Shown in pieces: positions 35,453-47,481 of a stretch of 64,000 nucleotides of DNA (position 1 is the first letter of the stretch; every line of letters begins with the position of its first letter). The stretch is taken from NCBI GenBank assembly GCA_963573305.1, contig OY754337.1:82969094-83033093 (forward strand). The letters are read 5' to 3'. The notes under the pieces are model-generated. The model worked only from the letters and a program-made list of their open reading frames with translations. It was not told the origin of the DNA and ran no database searches. The position numbers and the translations under genes are program-made. The DNA is from Pyrrhosoma nymphula. Taxonomy: Eukaryota > Arthropoda > Insecta > Odonata > Coenagrionidae.

Positions 35453-37029
35453 CTGGAAAACGTGGAGTTGTGGGATGGGAGGAGAAAAGAGCAAGTTACA
35501 TGGCATTCCAAGGATGAAGATTCTTTTGCCCTAAGGTGAGAAATGACACACAAAACACCTCATACAAAAATGTTGGTAAGAGGAAGAACATACGTGATAG
35601 GAATGGGAGCTTTAAAGCATCACGTTATAAAAAGATAATAATTATTCAATAGACACACCATACACTAATACCATTTGGAAAGGGCTTCCACTTCTACGTG
35701 CATGAGAGAGTCAAACAGTTGTGCTTAGACCATGCATAGTTACCATAACAGAACATTTCTTCCAGTTATTTGTTCAAATTCTAAATTTAGCACAAAAATT
35801 TAGCTTATGGCCAAGGATTTTCATTCTCATGATATATATATTCAACCACAGGCAAATCTCACAAGTAAATAGTATTGACAACAGTCATTGCATCTGTAGC
35901 AGTAACTAGTGGCATGTCTCAAGACAACTGACTCCTGAGAGGGAATTCCAAGAAAATAGGAGATGACCTTGTGGCCTTCATGGATGTATTCCCATTGGCA
36001 TTGCTTCTGAAGCTAATATGCATGAATGAATAAAGGTATGAAACTGAAACCATTTCGAAGGTTATAAAATGAAATATCCTTACTTTTCACGACATTGACA
36101 ATTTGATATTCACTCTACGCAGAACACACACCATCTCCTTCATGTTGAAATGATCTTGTTCTGCACAAATCTGGATAGCTCAAAGGATCACAAGAAGGAA
36201 TCCTTAGCACAAACTGAGGCCTGATTGAATTGGAAAAACAGAGCATCTATCGTAACTAAAAACATTTTATCAGAAAGAACTCACTTTCAAGAATATCAAC
36301 AAGGTGATTTCTTAAGTACTCCTAGCACATTCCCTGAAAATGTTGAAGGGCCAGCCTAATGATGACAGCCCACTTACCCACAGGTGTACAGTGACAAGGA
36401 TTTTGAGTACCCTTAGCTAGCAACCAAGTTTTATTCCAAATACAATTCCATTTCATTTCAGGTGAGTGAATGGACCAAATCTAAAAATATGTAGCCTCAA
36501 CATGAACAAAAATTTTGAGCCAAACTAAGAAGCCACTGGGGTCGAGAAAAGACTTAGGGTTTAAATGCTGTGCTCACAGCTCTCATCACCACCATGCAAA
36601 TCCATCATTTCATTTTTAAATACTTAAGTACAGAAGCAGCCTATGGAGTGAGCAACCATCACTATTAAGTTTTGAATAGACGCCAGAGTAGTATGCAATA
36701 CAATTCCCAACAAAGTCTAGAGCAACTGTCTGAAAAGCCAATCTCCAAAGAATAGAGAATACAATCGGTTCAGGGCTAAAAGCATGGAATAAATCACATA
36801 ATATGCTGGATAACCATGAATAAATAGACACTTCTAGAAAGAATTTACATCACAAAAATAAATGATCACATAACATAGCCTACATCACAATAGATTGTAT
36901 TGTTTCCCCCATTTACTTCGTATGTGTCAAACACAAAAACTTAGCTAGACATCACCTCTTTCCTTGACCCATGCACTGGCAAAAGTACAAACTATAAAAC
37001 TACTATCAAGGAGACATCACAAAACTGAT
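35453..37029. other. Intron sequence, nothing recognised
   Basis: AT-rich intron upstream of exon 6 in transcript order. No element or RNA gene supported. Confidence 0.45.
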
Positions 37030-37186
37030 GTTCGGGATCCAAACGATGCAATTATTTTCTGAAACTATATAGAGAATTCGGGAAAAGTGCCACGGCTTTC
37101 TTCCACATTGGCCCGGGTTCGCGAGAAAAACGCTATTAAAGAATCTTCCTCCGTATAAATGCTTTGCAGTGCACGCCTCTCTCAAC

Positions 37187-37300
37187 AGAGGTCGTAGCCC
37201 AGTGGGTTGAGGTGCTGAGCTGGTTATCCTAATTATCCTAACTGGGGTTATCCTAACTGGGGTTCGATTCCAGGTTGCGGCAAATTTTTTTCTTTCGAAT
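37187..37300 (+). repeat. tRNA-derived SINE head in the left foldback arm
   Basis: An A-box-like TAGCCCAGTGGGTTGAGG and a B box GGTTCGATTCCAGG, followed by GCGGCAAATTTTTTTC. The D-to-T spacing is enlarged by the TTATCCTAACTGGGG duplication. Confidence 0.55.
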
Positions 37301-38124
37301 ATTTTACGGAATCACAGTAAACTTGCCCAATACCATACGGCCATTAATGGCAGTAGCAACAATGTTTTTTTAATTTTCAGCCTATTTGCTGGATTTTCAA
37401 TCAATCCCCTTGGGAGACATTCAAAGCTAATTTCGTGATTCTTGTTTGGCCGAAAAGAGGCTTCACATGCTGACAGACCTAATATGTATACAATTCCACA
37501 CCATGAATGAAAAGTTAAATTCCTTCAATTGAAATAAACATGAGATGGGAAAAGAAATAGTTTTATCAATACGTAATATTTTTTGTGCTGGAATATCTTC
37601 CTCTCCCCCACGATATATCATGCTTTATCAAATGTATCATGGTACAAATGTATCATCATCTTTGCTTCAATATAATATGTTGCTCTGCAAAAAGGTCGTA
37701 GCAAATATTTTTTACATAACCTCAGAAAGTTACCATCTCATTTTTACCATAATGATAAATAGAGTTACAGAAGTCATTACTCAAACGTGGCTCCTGGGAA
37801 ATTTTAAGTAAGTACATCATTGTATATTAAAAAGTAATAATCCGTTCATTATTTACAGTCTTGAGAAAGACCCATGACCAATCGAAGCCCAACCTATTCA
37901 CGGAAGTATCCTTGTATTTTCAAAATCTAAACATATTAGGTCTGTCAGCATGTGAAGCCTCTTTTCGGCCAAACAAGAATCCCAAAATTAGCTTCGAAAG
38001 TCTCCCAAGGGGGTTAATTGAAAATCCAGGAAATAAACTGAAAGTTAAAAAAATTGCTGCTACTGCCGTAAATGTATGGTATAGGGCAATTTACAGTGAT
38101 TCCATAAAATATTCTAAAGAAAAA

Positions 38125-38220
38125 AATTTGCCACAACCTGGAATAGAACCCCAGTCACCATATTAGGATAACCAGCTCAGCGCCTTAGCCCACTGGGCTA
38201 CAACCTCTGTTAAGAGAGGT
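38125..38220 (-). repeat. tRNA-derived SINE head in the right foldback arm
   Basis: The inverse of the 37.2-kb copy, lacking the extra duplication. A box near 38200 and B box near 38145 on the minus strand. Confidence 0.55.
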
Positions 38221-39638
38221 GTGCACTGCAAAGCATTTATTCGGAGGAAGATTCTTTAATATGTAGCGTTTTTCTCACGAACCCAGGCCTATGTGGAAGA
38301 AAGCCGTGATATTTTTCCCGCATTCTCTCTATAGTTTCATAAAATAATTGCGTTGTTTGAATCACAAACGTAAGTCTCGCGATATCTCCTTCTAAGTCAA
38401 AACTAATATTAGCTTCCACATGCATTACAAACAACGCAGAGGTAAAACTTTTGCATGCTCTTGTTTGCCCTATGTCGTAGGACTTAGCTAATTATGCAAG
38501 GAAATATCACATTGAATTTCCAGAGATGGTGTGCTTCATGCAAAGAGACCGTCATTGTTGAGAGGTGGGTCAAATGGAGACAACAGGGTATTGGATCAGT
38601 CTCCAGCCAACATTCTAAAAAATAACTCCAGTAAGAGGAAAAGTATAACCTGTATGAACCCTTAATTGAGAAATATGTACAAATCATGGTGCATAAGCAG
38701 TCACCAAGAATATTCATGTATGAAACATTCCACACACTATAAGATGAGCATCAACTTACACACAAGAAAACAGCATAATAAGTACTAATGCCCTGACTGA
38801 AGTCTTACATAGTTATAAAAAGCGTTAACTGCCTTACTCAACCTTCAACAGTAATGCACTAATAACCACAAAACAGCCAGAAAGATCAGATTGACGTGAA
38901 TAGTTTTTTTCCCGGTTGATCTCCTACTTTAGAGAGAGATCCTAACGTCATGTTGGATCATTTCAGCTACTGCTTTGAAATTTCCTTACATAATTTCTTG
39001 AAGAATTCCAGACAAATGCCAAAATTAGTCAATGGAAAAAATTCATGCATCCATTATCTTTCTAGTAAACATTCATCATGTGCAGCAGGAAATTGGACAT
39101 TTCCCATAATTAAATGATATCAATATTAATGTGTGTGTACAGAAATGTACTAAGGAAATTGCCAAAAAAGCAGCAAAGTATACATGCAGAAGGCATTTAA
39201 AGCTGGTACACGCTGTTATTAAGTGCAATAAATATTTTTGTCAATTAGGTGCAATAAAGTTTAGAACTGCATGAATGGCATGAATCACAAGATTGCTACA
39301 GTTCTGGTTTTACGTATTTCCCGTCCATGTGTTTCTCAGGTGTTCCAGGCTAAAATTCCTCCTGAGCATAATTCCAGAACAGACAATATGTCCGGATGGA
39401 AATTTTGCCATGAAGAATTTCCATTCAAGTCCAAGTTTTCCAGGAAACACATTGATTTCCCAAAAGTTTCTCCAGGCTTTCCACATCTCCTAGGCTTCGA
39501 GAGGGCAGTGAACAAATCCCTGCTGCCTTGCTTTCTCTTTTTTCTCCTTCAGAATCCCTGGCAGAGCTCGACAATGCCACCAAGGGCACCGTTCAACAGT
39601 CTCGACTCTGACGTGGAGAGCAAGGGGTCCCGACTGAC

Positions 39639-39860
39639 CTGGAAGCCATCCTGGTCTTGGTGGTTGGCATCCTCCGAGAAGAACCTCCTCTTGTGCCCGC
39701 CACCCATCTTGCCCATCAGCTGTGGCTGCTGCTGTTGCTCACTTGAGGTAGGGGGAGGGCGCTGCTCCTGACGGAATATCGGGTATGAGATGGCCGGGAG
39801 CGAGCCACCGCTAGCACCCGCCATTCCCCCAGCCACTCCTCCACCCGCGGGGGTGAACTG
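39639..39860 (-). CDS. Exon 5 of the visible part, residues 352-425
   Basis: This is a phase 0-0 exon of 74 codons. The acceptor is CCAATTGCAG|CAG, another NAGNAG tandem, and the donor is CAG|GTCAGT. The product begins QFTPAGGGVAGGMAGASGGS, then AISYPIFRQEQRPPPTSSEQ and MGKMGGGHKRRFFSEDANHQ, ending DQDGFQ. The HKRR cluster followed by acidic residues is the most distinctive non-repetitive segment and may be a conserved motif. The reading continues past the donor to an in-frame stop at 39549, which would give a truncated form if the intron were retained. Confidence 0.8.
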
Positions 39861-40099
39861 CTGCAATTGGGTGTGGGAAGAGGGGGAGGGGACGGCGAGG
39901 ACACCCGTCAAACAACCACAACAACTAGTCCGTTCCTTAGCATTCTCTCCTCTGTTCTCCTCTAGTCACAAAACTCCCAAGCTTTCCAGATGTTCGGAAC
40001 ATTCTCAGGCATTTTAAAGCTATTGACATTTTTGAGGGTCCTGAGAACTAGCCGGAGTATTTACCTTTAAGGAGTCACTCAAAATTGCACGTAAATGCA

Positions 40100-40205
40100 A
40101 AAATTCTGGAGGGGGAAAATCGCCTGCCTTGGCCAGGATGCCAACCTGGATCTCTCGAAAGTGCACCGAGTGCTTTAGCCAGTTAACGCATTGAGTGCGT
40201 GTAAG
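40100..40205 (-). repeat. tRNA-derived SINE fragment
   Basis: Minus strand: TTAACTGGCTAAAGCACTCGG, a weakly conserved B-box region near 40150, then CAAGGCAGGCGATTTT. Same family as the 40.3-kb copy. Confidence 0.5.
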
Positions 40206-40284
40206 ATATTTTTGTCATTTCCCAGTTCCTAAAATAATCAATGCAGCTATTTAAAAAACTAATTACCAATTTTGTTGATACCTG

Positions 40285-40460
40285 AACTAGCCACAGTATT
40301 TGCATTTATGGAGTCACCTGCAAGTGCACTTAAGTGCGATATTCCACAGATTAAAAATCATTTGCCTTGACCGGGATTCGAGCCCAGATCCCTCGATTTT
40401 GCGCCGAGTGCTTTAACCAGTTAAGCTACCGAGGCGTCCTTTTCCACTGTGGAAAATTTG
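40285..40460 (-). repeat. tRNA-derived SINE, best copy of its family
   Basis: Minus strand from about 40455: CCACAGTGGAAAAGGACGCC, TCGGTAGCTTAACTGGTTAA (A box), then GGGCTCGAATCCCGGTCAAG (B box), then a tail with GATTTTTAATCTGTGG. The tail continues to about 40285. Confidence 0.6.
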
Positions 40461-40474
40461 GTGGCTTTATAGGA

Positions 40475-40620
40475 ACAAGGTGTTCCGGACTACTAGACAT
40501 GTGATGTCAATAAGCAGTCCAAAACATACACTCAGCACAAGAGTCTGCAAGGATACTAGTTCACGGAAGAGTTTGCACCAGTTTGCACAAACAAATGTAC
40601 CACGTAAAACAGCCTTGCGG
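40475..40620. repeat. Fragment related to the GGCCGTTTTACAC MITE
   Basis: The right end GTTTGCACAAACAAATGTAC then ACGTAAAACAGCCTTG resembles the end of the 150-366 element. No left end is found. Confidence 0.35.
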
Positions 40621-41584
40621 CAGCCACAATTTTATCACAATCATTATTTTATAATAAGGATTTAATTCTGAGAATTGAAGTGAACTCACTATCAAAACAA
40701 CAAAGATGGTCACCCGATATTAATATCACAGTGACATCAAAATGAAATATTGCAATATAAAATGACATGTGGTGCTTGCAGCAAGTGTGATTAAGATCTG
40801 GACAAATTGTTTTAAATTTTTTTTAAAATCGCAGTTCTTTGGATTAGAAATTTGTAACGATATGTTAAAAAATGTTTGCAAATGAACGTCGGAAAACGAT
40901 CCAAAAAATTTTCCCAGTTCCGGGGATTCAAAGTGGCTGTCAACACTCACTCTTCCCAATGGGAGTCGGACATGCTACCCACTCATCTATCGATGCCTTG
41001 TTCAGGGCTGAGCATTTTTACAAATATATATCTGATATATTCAGTCAGCGGTGTGGAATGAATGATATACTGTGAATACAAGGGTGATTATTTCAGTAAA
41101 CCGGTCCAAAGATAGATCATTGCACTAAGATCTGTTCTGCATTACTGCATTTGGCAGTATCTCCCATAGTCTTTAGCCTAAAACTTCGATGAAATTCGTA
41201 ATATATATATACACGGGATGATATAGGTTGATATCATTACGAACATTTTTCTGCCGTCCATCCTGAAGTCAAAATAGGGCCAGATTTGTTGTACTTGTTG
41301 CACTGCAGCCCTGAATAAATAATTCAAGGTATCTATTGAGATTAATCCTATGAGATTTCAATGTTTTCATATTGCAAAACCTCCAAGATAGTTTTAACCA
41401 AATGACCATTCCACATCTGCCAAAGTGTGTACATTGCATCCTGCCTACAGAGATATTTATTTCCAAATATATTGTTATGACTTTCCTTTCCTTCATTATA
41501 TGTTATTATAAGTTTGCTTTAGCGAAGTGAGGTGAATTCAATATCAAAACAACCACGATGGACGTAGTGCACTCGTATCATGCA

Positions 41585-41737
41585 GTCATTCACGGGATCA
41601 TGCGATCAAAAATGGAACTTGTTCTAATTTTGATCGCATGATCATGCGCATGACCAAGAATTCGCCGAATTTTCTGTATTACACGAGGCATTAACGTCAT
41701 TCGCATGATCATTCGCCGTGTAAAACGACCTTTAGAG
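41585..41737. repeat. Hairpin fragment ending GTGTAAAACGACCTTTAG
   Basis: An inner inverted repeat CATGCGATCAAAA / TTTTGATCGCATG (41597-41645) and a right end matching the 150-366 MITE. The left end is missing or diverged. Confidence 0.4.
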
Positions 41738-41742
41738 CCCCA

Positions 41743-41780
41743 AATAATCCACAGAGGAGAAGAATCCTTCCGTATCTTAA
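41743..41780 (+). repeat. 5' piece of a SINE split by a TTAA element
   Basis: AATAATCCACAGAGGAGAAG followed by a CCTTCCGTATCTTAA-like end matches the start of the SINE at 40.45 kb. The rest continues at 43184. Confidence 0.5.
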
Positions 41781-43183
41781 CCCTTTCGCAATGGGGAAGG
41801 GGAAAATTTCTTTGCTTTGCCAGTACGGAGCTTTCACTACGCTAGGATCTTCACAGGTACCTATTTCCCTAGCTTGGGTCGGGGGCCAGAAAAAGGGTGT
41901 TGAACCTTTTTCTCGGCCACCAGGCTGAGATAATCTCCACCCTTTTCCGCTTGGGGTGCCCATTACGGCATGCAGTCGCGGTCAACTATTTTTTTATGCG
42001 ATGGTTTTGCTAAAAACATTGATGCTACAGTCTCGATATTTATTTAATCGGAAATGAATTATTCTTGTTTTACAATGACTTTACAGCTTTTGAACAAAGT
42101 TTTATCGTTAATATTAAGCTCTCTAGCAACAAAAATCGTATCAATGGTAAAATAAATAATTTCATCATTGTATTTCGCACTCCGAAAGGGTTTTGATGAG
42201 TATTCAAAGATAAAAATTAATATAAATTTAAAATGTTCTTATTCAGGATATTGGCATCATCAGAGCTGGAATCAAAGAATCAGTACTTAGAAATTTTCAC
42301 TGTGTTATTTCATGAGATGTACGGTCTACGGAACTCTTGTTTTAGGATATTTATGCACAGATTACATTCATCACGTACGACAATGTTGATAATGCAAACA
42401 TTTCCCAGCTATCTTTTTTATTATTCTTATTCATACTTTTCTTATTCCTAAAATCACCTGATTTGCGGAGTATGAAATTCTCCAAAGCAAATGTTATAAC
42501 TTCAACATTCATGTGCCTCAAGATTCAAAACACTGCCAGGAATCACTGATATCTTTAGGTGAAAACCATAGACCAACGAAAACCAAACTGAAATAGACAG
42601 CTGTCATGATCAAATAAGCATGAGTAATTACAGGGAAAAATAAACATTTGAACTCACTAAAAATATGGTTGTCAACTCGTATAAAAGTATAACATTCAGT
42701 TGTTTACCTAAAAAAATAATAACTTCCTTACTATCTTAAAACTATAGAAAAAATCACTCCCAAATCAACTAAATAACGAACAAAAAATTAGTTTTCAGAT
42801 TCCTTTACACACAAACTAATTTAAAAATAACAGTAGAACTCCGTTTAAAATTTTTAGTTGCAGAGATAAACATAAGGAATGCAATTAAAATGCTCAGTTT
42901 GCAAATCACAAAAAAAACTTTTAAGTTTGTTATTCCACTGCACCAGCAAGCAACTGACCGTGGACCCCTGCTGTGAGTGGGGCGCACGCACTGCTAGGAA
43001 AGGTCGAGGTCATCCTCTCCTGCGAACTGAGAAAGGGTACCTACGACGTCCCGAGAAGAAGTCCTTTATAACACACACCTTTTAGGCTTGCTTAGGGCTA
43101 GCTTAGCGGCATGCCGTTCTATCACGTCGTTCGTTCGGTAGAAAAATTTACCTTGTTCTATCACGTTGTTCGTAGTGAAAGGG
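41781..43183. mobile_element. Non-autonomous piggyBac-like element (TTAA target) inside a SINE
   Basis: The ends are CCCTTTCGCAATGGGG (41781) and the inverse of CCCTTTCACTACGAA (43169-43183), flanked by TTAA at 41777-41780 and 43184-43187. The 1.4-kb body has no transposase. Short GTAGTGAAAGG-like words recur inside. TTAA target and C-run ends fit piggyBac; Kolobok-type elements also use TTAA, so the family is not certain. Confidence 0.65.
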
Positions 43184-43300
43184 TTAACTGGCTAAAGGAC
43201 TCAGCATGATATCGAGGCATCCGGGTTTGAGTTTCAGTCAAGATTGATGATTTTTCCACCATGGAATTTTTGCATGTGATTGGCATTGTTTTACCAAAGA
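43184..43300 (+). repeat. 3' piece of the SINE split by the TTAA element
   Basis: TTAACTGGCTAAAGGACTCA, then a decayed B box (GGGTTTGAGTTTCAGTCAAG) and GATTTTTCCACCATGG continue the SINE whose 5' end lies at 41743-41780. Confidence 0.55.
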
Positions 43301-46300
43301 ATAATACAAACATGTTACAAAATATACCATCACATTTTTCAACATAAAGACCAGTTAGATAGCTGTTCAGTATAGCCCACACTGCAAACTAAGCCTTGAA
43401 GTGTGTGACATTCACAAATGATGAGAAAGGGGGACTAATATTTTCCCCGCAACGCCTGAAGCTTAATATAAAGATAAAAGGGCCCGAAAGCTACACAGTA
43501 TGGGTTCAGCTGGGGATGTCCAAAGAAATCATTAAGATTAAAACAATTAACATAGTCAGGAGTAGAACAGAGCCAAAATGGTGTTCCCCTCCATTTGTTA
43601 AAATAATAAACAACTGCATTATTCTTTGGAAAATATACATTTAAAAGAATAATATCCTTAATTTACAAAAAAGAATCCATAAACAAAGTTCCTGCATGCA
43701 GACCACAGAACATGTGGTGGAGTAATATGCTACATGCTTAGCAAATATAGCTGCAGTAACCTATCAATCTCATAAGTTTTCCATCACTTCTGATTCTTAA
43801 AACTTTCTACGAAGTAATTCCCAAGACCATTTACTTAAAATCCATGACAAAATGAGAACTTCGAAGCTGTTGGCATGCTTCAGCCTAGGGCAGATAACTG
43901 CTTACTTTTACACAAGTATGAGAAGGCTATATTTTACGCCAAACCCATGCGCACAGCCCAAGAGCATATCAACAACACCATAGCCTTGGAAGCATGCTAG
44001 CCAGTACATAATACATAAGCAAGCTTAGAAGAAGCAAGCTCAAAGTAACAGACCCATGGACTGTAAGAAACCACATTATAGAATACACTATACTAAATAA
44101 ATCCGCCATAAAAATTTCATAACATTTCCTTTTGATGCAAAATCAACTGAAATAATTATCTGCCATATATGGCACAAAATGGGCCCTCATGGAGCATTGA
44201 ACCTCAATCATAACTATCCGTAAAACAGGGTGAAATCATACATCACAATTGACAGTAAAACATAAACTACAATAAATGCTAATGCCCTAATAAAATCAGT
44301 TACAGAATCTTCTTGGGTATTAAATGTATATCCCTTTCATAGCAACCACTTATGCAGGCTTATATACTAAGAATCAGCACATTCATCTTTAATCTAAAAG
44401 AAATTTCTAAGGAAATGTAATTCAACTGACTCTTTCAATTTCTGCTGTCCTCAAGAATTTACTTTCCATTAAAAAATCAATGCACCATGAATTTATCAAT
44501 ACGTAAAGTCATGATTGATAAAAGTCCTAAAACTGAAGGAACATTTTTTTAATGCTCAGACAAAAAAGTGCACACCACAGCTATTCCAGAAGTGACTTTA
44601 CAAAGAGGGATTTGAAGCAAGCCAAGAATTTATTTCATGAAACTGTTCAGAGAGGGTTTACGCTAGGGGAAGTTCATTAAAACGCAATATTTATGAAAAG
44701 AAGTTATAGGAACATAGCATGATTCATAAAAAAGAATAGCTGATCTACTTTTGAAAATATTGTTCCTGATATGAAATAATTCTGTGATAATGGCACACAA
44801 GGGGTGTGACATGGGAGATAGGGTGTGGGTACAGTAGCGACCCAAAAGCAGAGTATAGACAAGAATGAGCAGATAAGGGGTAAAAAGATGTGGATTTGAG
44901 GAGAGAAGGGTATCTGTCAGAGGTACAAACTAACAATGAATCCCTGTTGGGAGGGCACTTTTCTGAGCTGTATGGGTCATTCTTTCATCTCACCATCATG
45001 GGTTCTCGGCTAGGAAGTGGATGGTGCCTGACTGCCTACTTAATAATAGAGTGAATGAGCTCATTGCAGTAGGCTAATTATTCAACCAACAAAATCACAG
45101 CCACATTGTAAACTTCCAATTCCATTCCTCATTAGACAATAAATTAAATTTTTAGTCCAGAAGCCATAATTACCGAACAAAGATGCACTCTCATCAACTT
45201 AACCTCAACCATTCTGGTAACAATCCCAAAATCAACAAACAAATTTCAGCTCAAGGTTGATCAAAGCCAAGTGAAATGCAGTAACTCTCGATTAACCAGG
45301 ATGCCCCCCAAATACGGTTATCTTGAGAAACAATGTTAGTTGAAAACTCAATAATCCCCTGTATGCCAAACAGATATCAGCAAATCTGTTTCCTGGAATA
45401 TAGGCAAGCCGGGGAAATTCCATATACAGTAGAAACTTGATAATATGAAGTCAGCGGGACCGAAAAATCGGTTTCATAACATGGAACCTTTTGAAGAAAT
45501 CGCGAAATAATAGTTATTTCACCCCCCTAACTTTTGAGGTCCTTGACAATGGTTTAAAACCATATTTGGTCCTTATTAGTCAAAGCATTCTTAAAAAAAT
45601 GCCTTTATATCATAAACTTTAACTCATAGTGGAACAAAAAATAACTACCACCTCGTATTTTCTCTATGCAAATATTTTAAGTCGGCGAGTAAGAATTTAA
45701 ATTCAAGATCGCAACATGTTATACTCATTTTGAAGAATCTGAGATCGGCCAAATCACGTATTTTAACTTCTGAGACTCACGTCAAGGTACCTGACGCACT
45801 CTTGTACGACGACAGCTACTGGGAGTCCATAAAGACCTGCAGGTGGTTGGCGAATCCGAACTACCCTCGCCCGGCTGTGTGCGAGAGATAGACACTCTCT
45901 TCCCTCTCCCCCTTCCAAGCGGGGGAAAGGGCAAAAGGGGAAGGGCCGCGCATCGCTTTTGAGCTGATCCATCAGTGGGTAGACGAGCGACGGTCATCTA
46001 TACTGCAGAAACCACCGTTTTCCTGAGGCCAACTACGCGGACCTTTTCCCGAAGGATACCCCTTCCCTTCTCTCGCTAGTTCAGCATGCCATGCGGTTAC
46101 TGGCGGCGACGGAGGTACTGTATCTACCTCTTCACTGGTTCTATTCACCTCACTCATATTTCAGTGCATCAACGACAAACAGATATGAGATATACATCAA
46201 CATGGATGCAAGACCTTCCTCAAAACAATAACTAGTCATTATATGAAAATAAACTGCCTCATCATAAATATAACTGGAACAGGCTGGACCTGGTGGAAGT

Positions 46301-46310
46301 TGTCAATATT
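43301..46310. other. Intron sequence with possible pogo-like fragment and a GC-rich island
   Basis: AT-rich intron. Near 45425 (ACAGTAGAAACTTGATAATA then TCAGCGGGACCG) the sequence resembles the end of pogo/Tigger elements. A GC-rich stretch at 45780-46150 with short open frames on the minus strand follows, and may be interior of the same element. Neither is certain. Confidence 0.35.
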
Positions 46311-46470
46311 CATAATGGATAAAAACACTTGGTAATCTTCCACAGATTCATATCTATGGCACGATGCGTTTCACCACTCTGTGGCACATGATTACGGCAC
46401 AGAGTGGTGAAAAGCGTTGTGCCATAAAAATAAATCTGTGGTAGATTACAAAGTTTTTTTATTCATTATG
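46311..46470. repeat. Palindromic Penelope-like hairpin
   Basis: The arms begin CATAATGGATAAAAAC and mirror to GTTTTTTTATTCATTATG. Shared outer motif CTTCCACAGAT..AT and ACAAAGTT. The core has a CCAC/GTGG stem followed by TGAAACG on the left arm (minus strand). The right end with TTCATT matches other hairpins. Confidence 0.6.
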
Positions 46471-46618
46471 CCTCATCATCTCAGATTTTTGAGCATTCCA
46501 TTGTTGTACCCAATAATTCCATTCAAAGTTACTTTCAAAAATAGAAAACATGATCACTAACAATTTTCAAATTTACTTTAGCAGATTTTTGGTGGTCTCG
46601 GGGATGATGACAACTCAC

Positions 46619-46900
46619 TTGATAGGGGTACGCCCCCACGGGCACCGAATTGTTGAGCTGTAGGGTCTGGTTCGAGGGGATACTCATGAATCCATGCTGC
46701 ATGCTGACACCACCACTGTTCATCTGCGGCTGGCCCGACAGAGCGGCAGGCATGGGCACAGGCTGCGGGTGATGGTGGGGCCCTCCCATGGGAGGAGGGT
46801 GCATCGTCATCGCCATCGGCGGCATTGCCATGGCGCTCATCCCTTGCTGCTGCTGGGCCATTTGCTGTTGAGGTGCTTGTTGCTGTGGGATGTACATTTG
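46619..46900 (-). CDS. Exon 4 of the visible part, residues 258-351
   Basis: This is a phase 0-0 exon of 94 codons. The acceptor follows TTGTTGCAG and the donor is CAA|GTGAGT. The product starts QMYIPQQQAPQQQ, passes through a methionine/proline-rich part (MSAMAMPPMAMTMHPPPMGG) and ends in a more complex stretch, MQHGFMSIPSNQTLQLNNS followed by VPVGAYPYQ. That last stretch is a good query for homology searching because it is not low complexity. A second reading frame on the opposite strand also stays open here, a side effect of the repeat composition. Confidence 0.82.
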
Positions 46901-47481
46901 CTGCAACAACATTCAAGCACACTGGGATTCAGCAGGGACAGAAATTGGAGGGTGGAATCCACAAAAAATTAACGAATTTATAGAACAAGAAACTTTTATA
47001 AATACCATGGTATAAAAAAAACTCAAGACCCAGGTTTCCACAAATGGCTGCCATTAACATGTGAAAAAGGCACCAAGTGTCTTTACATCAATATATATTA
47101 ATAATTTTCTAGGGTTTGTCAGTCACACCTGTTTAAGGCACTTTCAGGCGAGCTAGGAGGATTAAATTTGGCATACATTCAGGTTGTGAGCCCAAAACCA
47201 AACAAAAATAGTAAACTAAACCAGAAAAGCAATTTAAATGGGTTTTTTACACTCTGTTCGATTTCATTCCCACTGTTAAAGCATTCTATTTGGTGCTAAT
47301 TTCTTTTTCCGGAATGTACATTTTTGTATCGATGTGAATCTCATATTGGAGGGCTTCCAGTTTCTGTTGCATTTTTATTTCTTTGCATTGAGATTTTACC
47401 ACCATTGAAGGCAGCATCATTAAGAATAATAATTTGAATAAAATTGATGATCAGGCCCGACATCGTGGAAATGATGGATAT

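Larger units (their letters stand above)
37030..38392. repeat. Giant foldback: inverted arms of about 460 bp around a 0.44-kb spacer
   Basis: The left arm (37030-37487) and right arm (about 37931-38392) are inverted copies at roughly 85-90% by eye. Each contains a tRNA-derived SINE head (left plus-strand at about 37187-37285, right minus-strand at about 38130-38220). The left arm has an extra tandem duplication of TTATCCTAACTGGGG. The spacer has open frames but no recognised protein. Confidence 0.7.

Noticed and set aside
39271..39771. Plus-strand open frame of 166 codons
   Set aside because: Partly antisense to exon 5 and without recognisable domain or splice support.
45424..46160. pogo/Tigger element with coding sequence
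   Set aside because: The ACAGTAGAAACTTGATAATA end is suggestive but no opposite terminus or DDE motif could be found; kept only as a remark.
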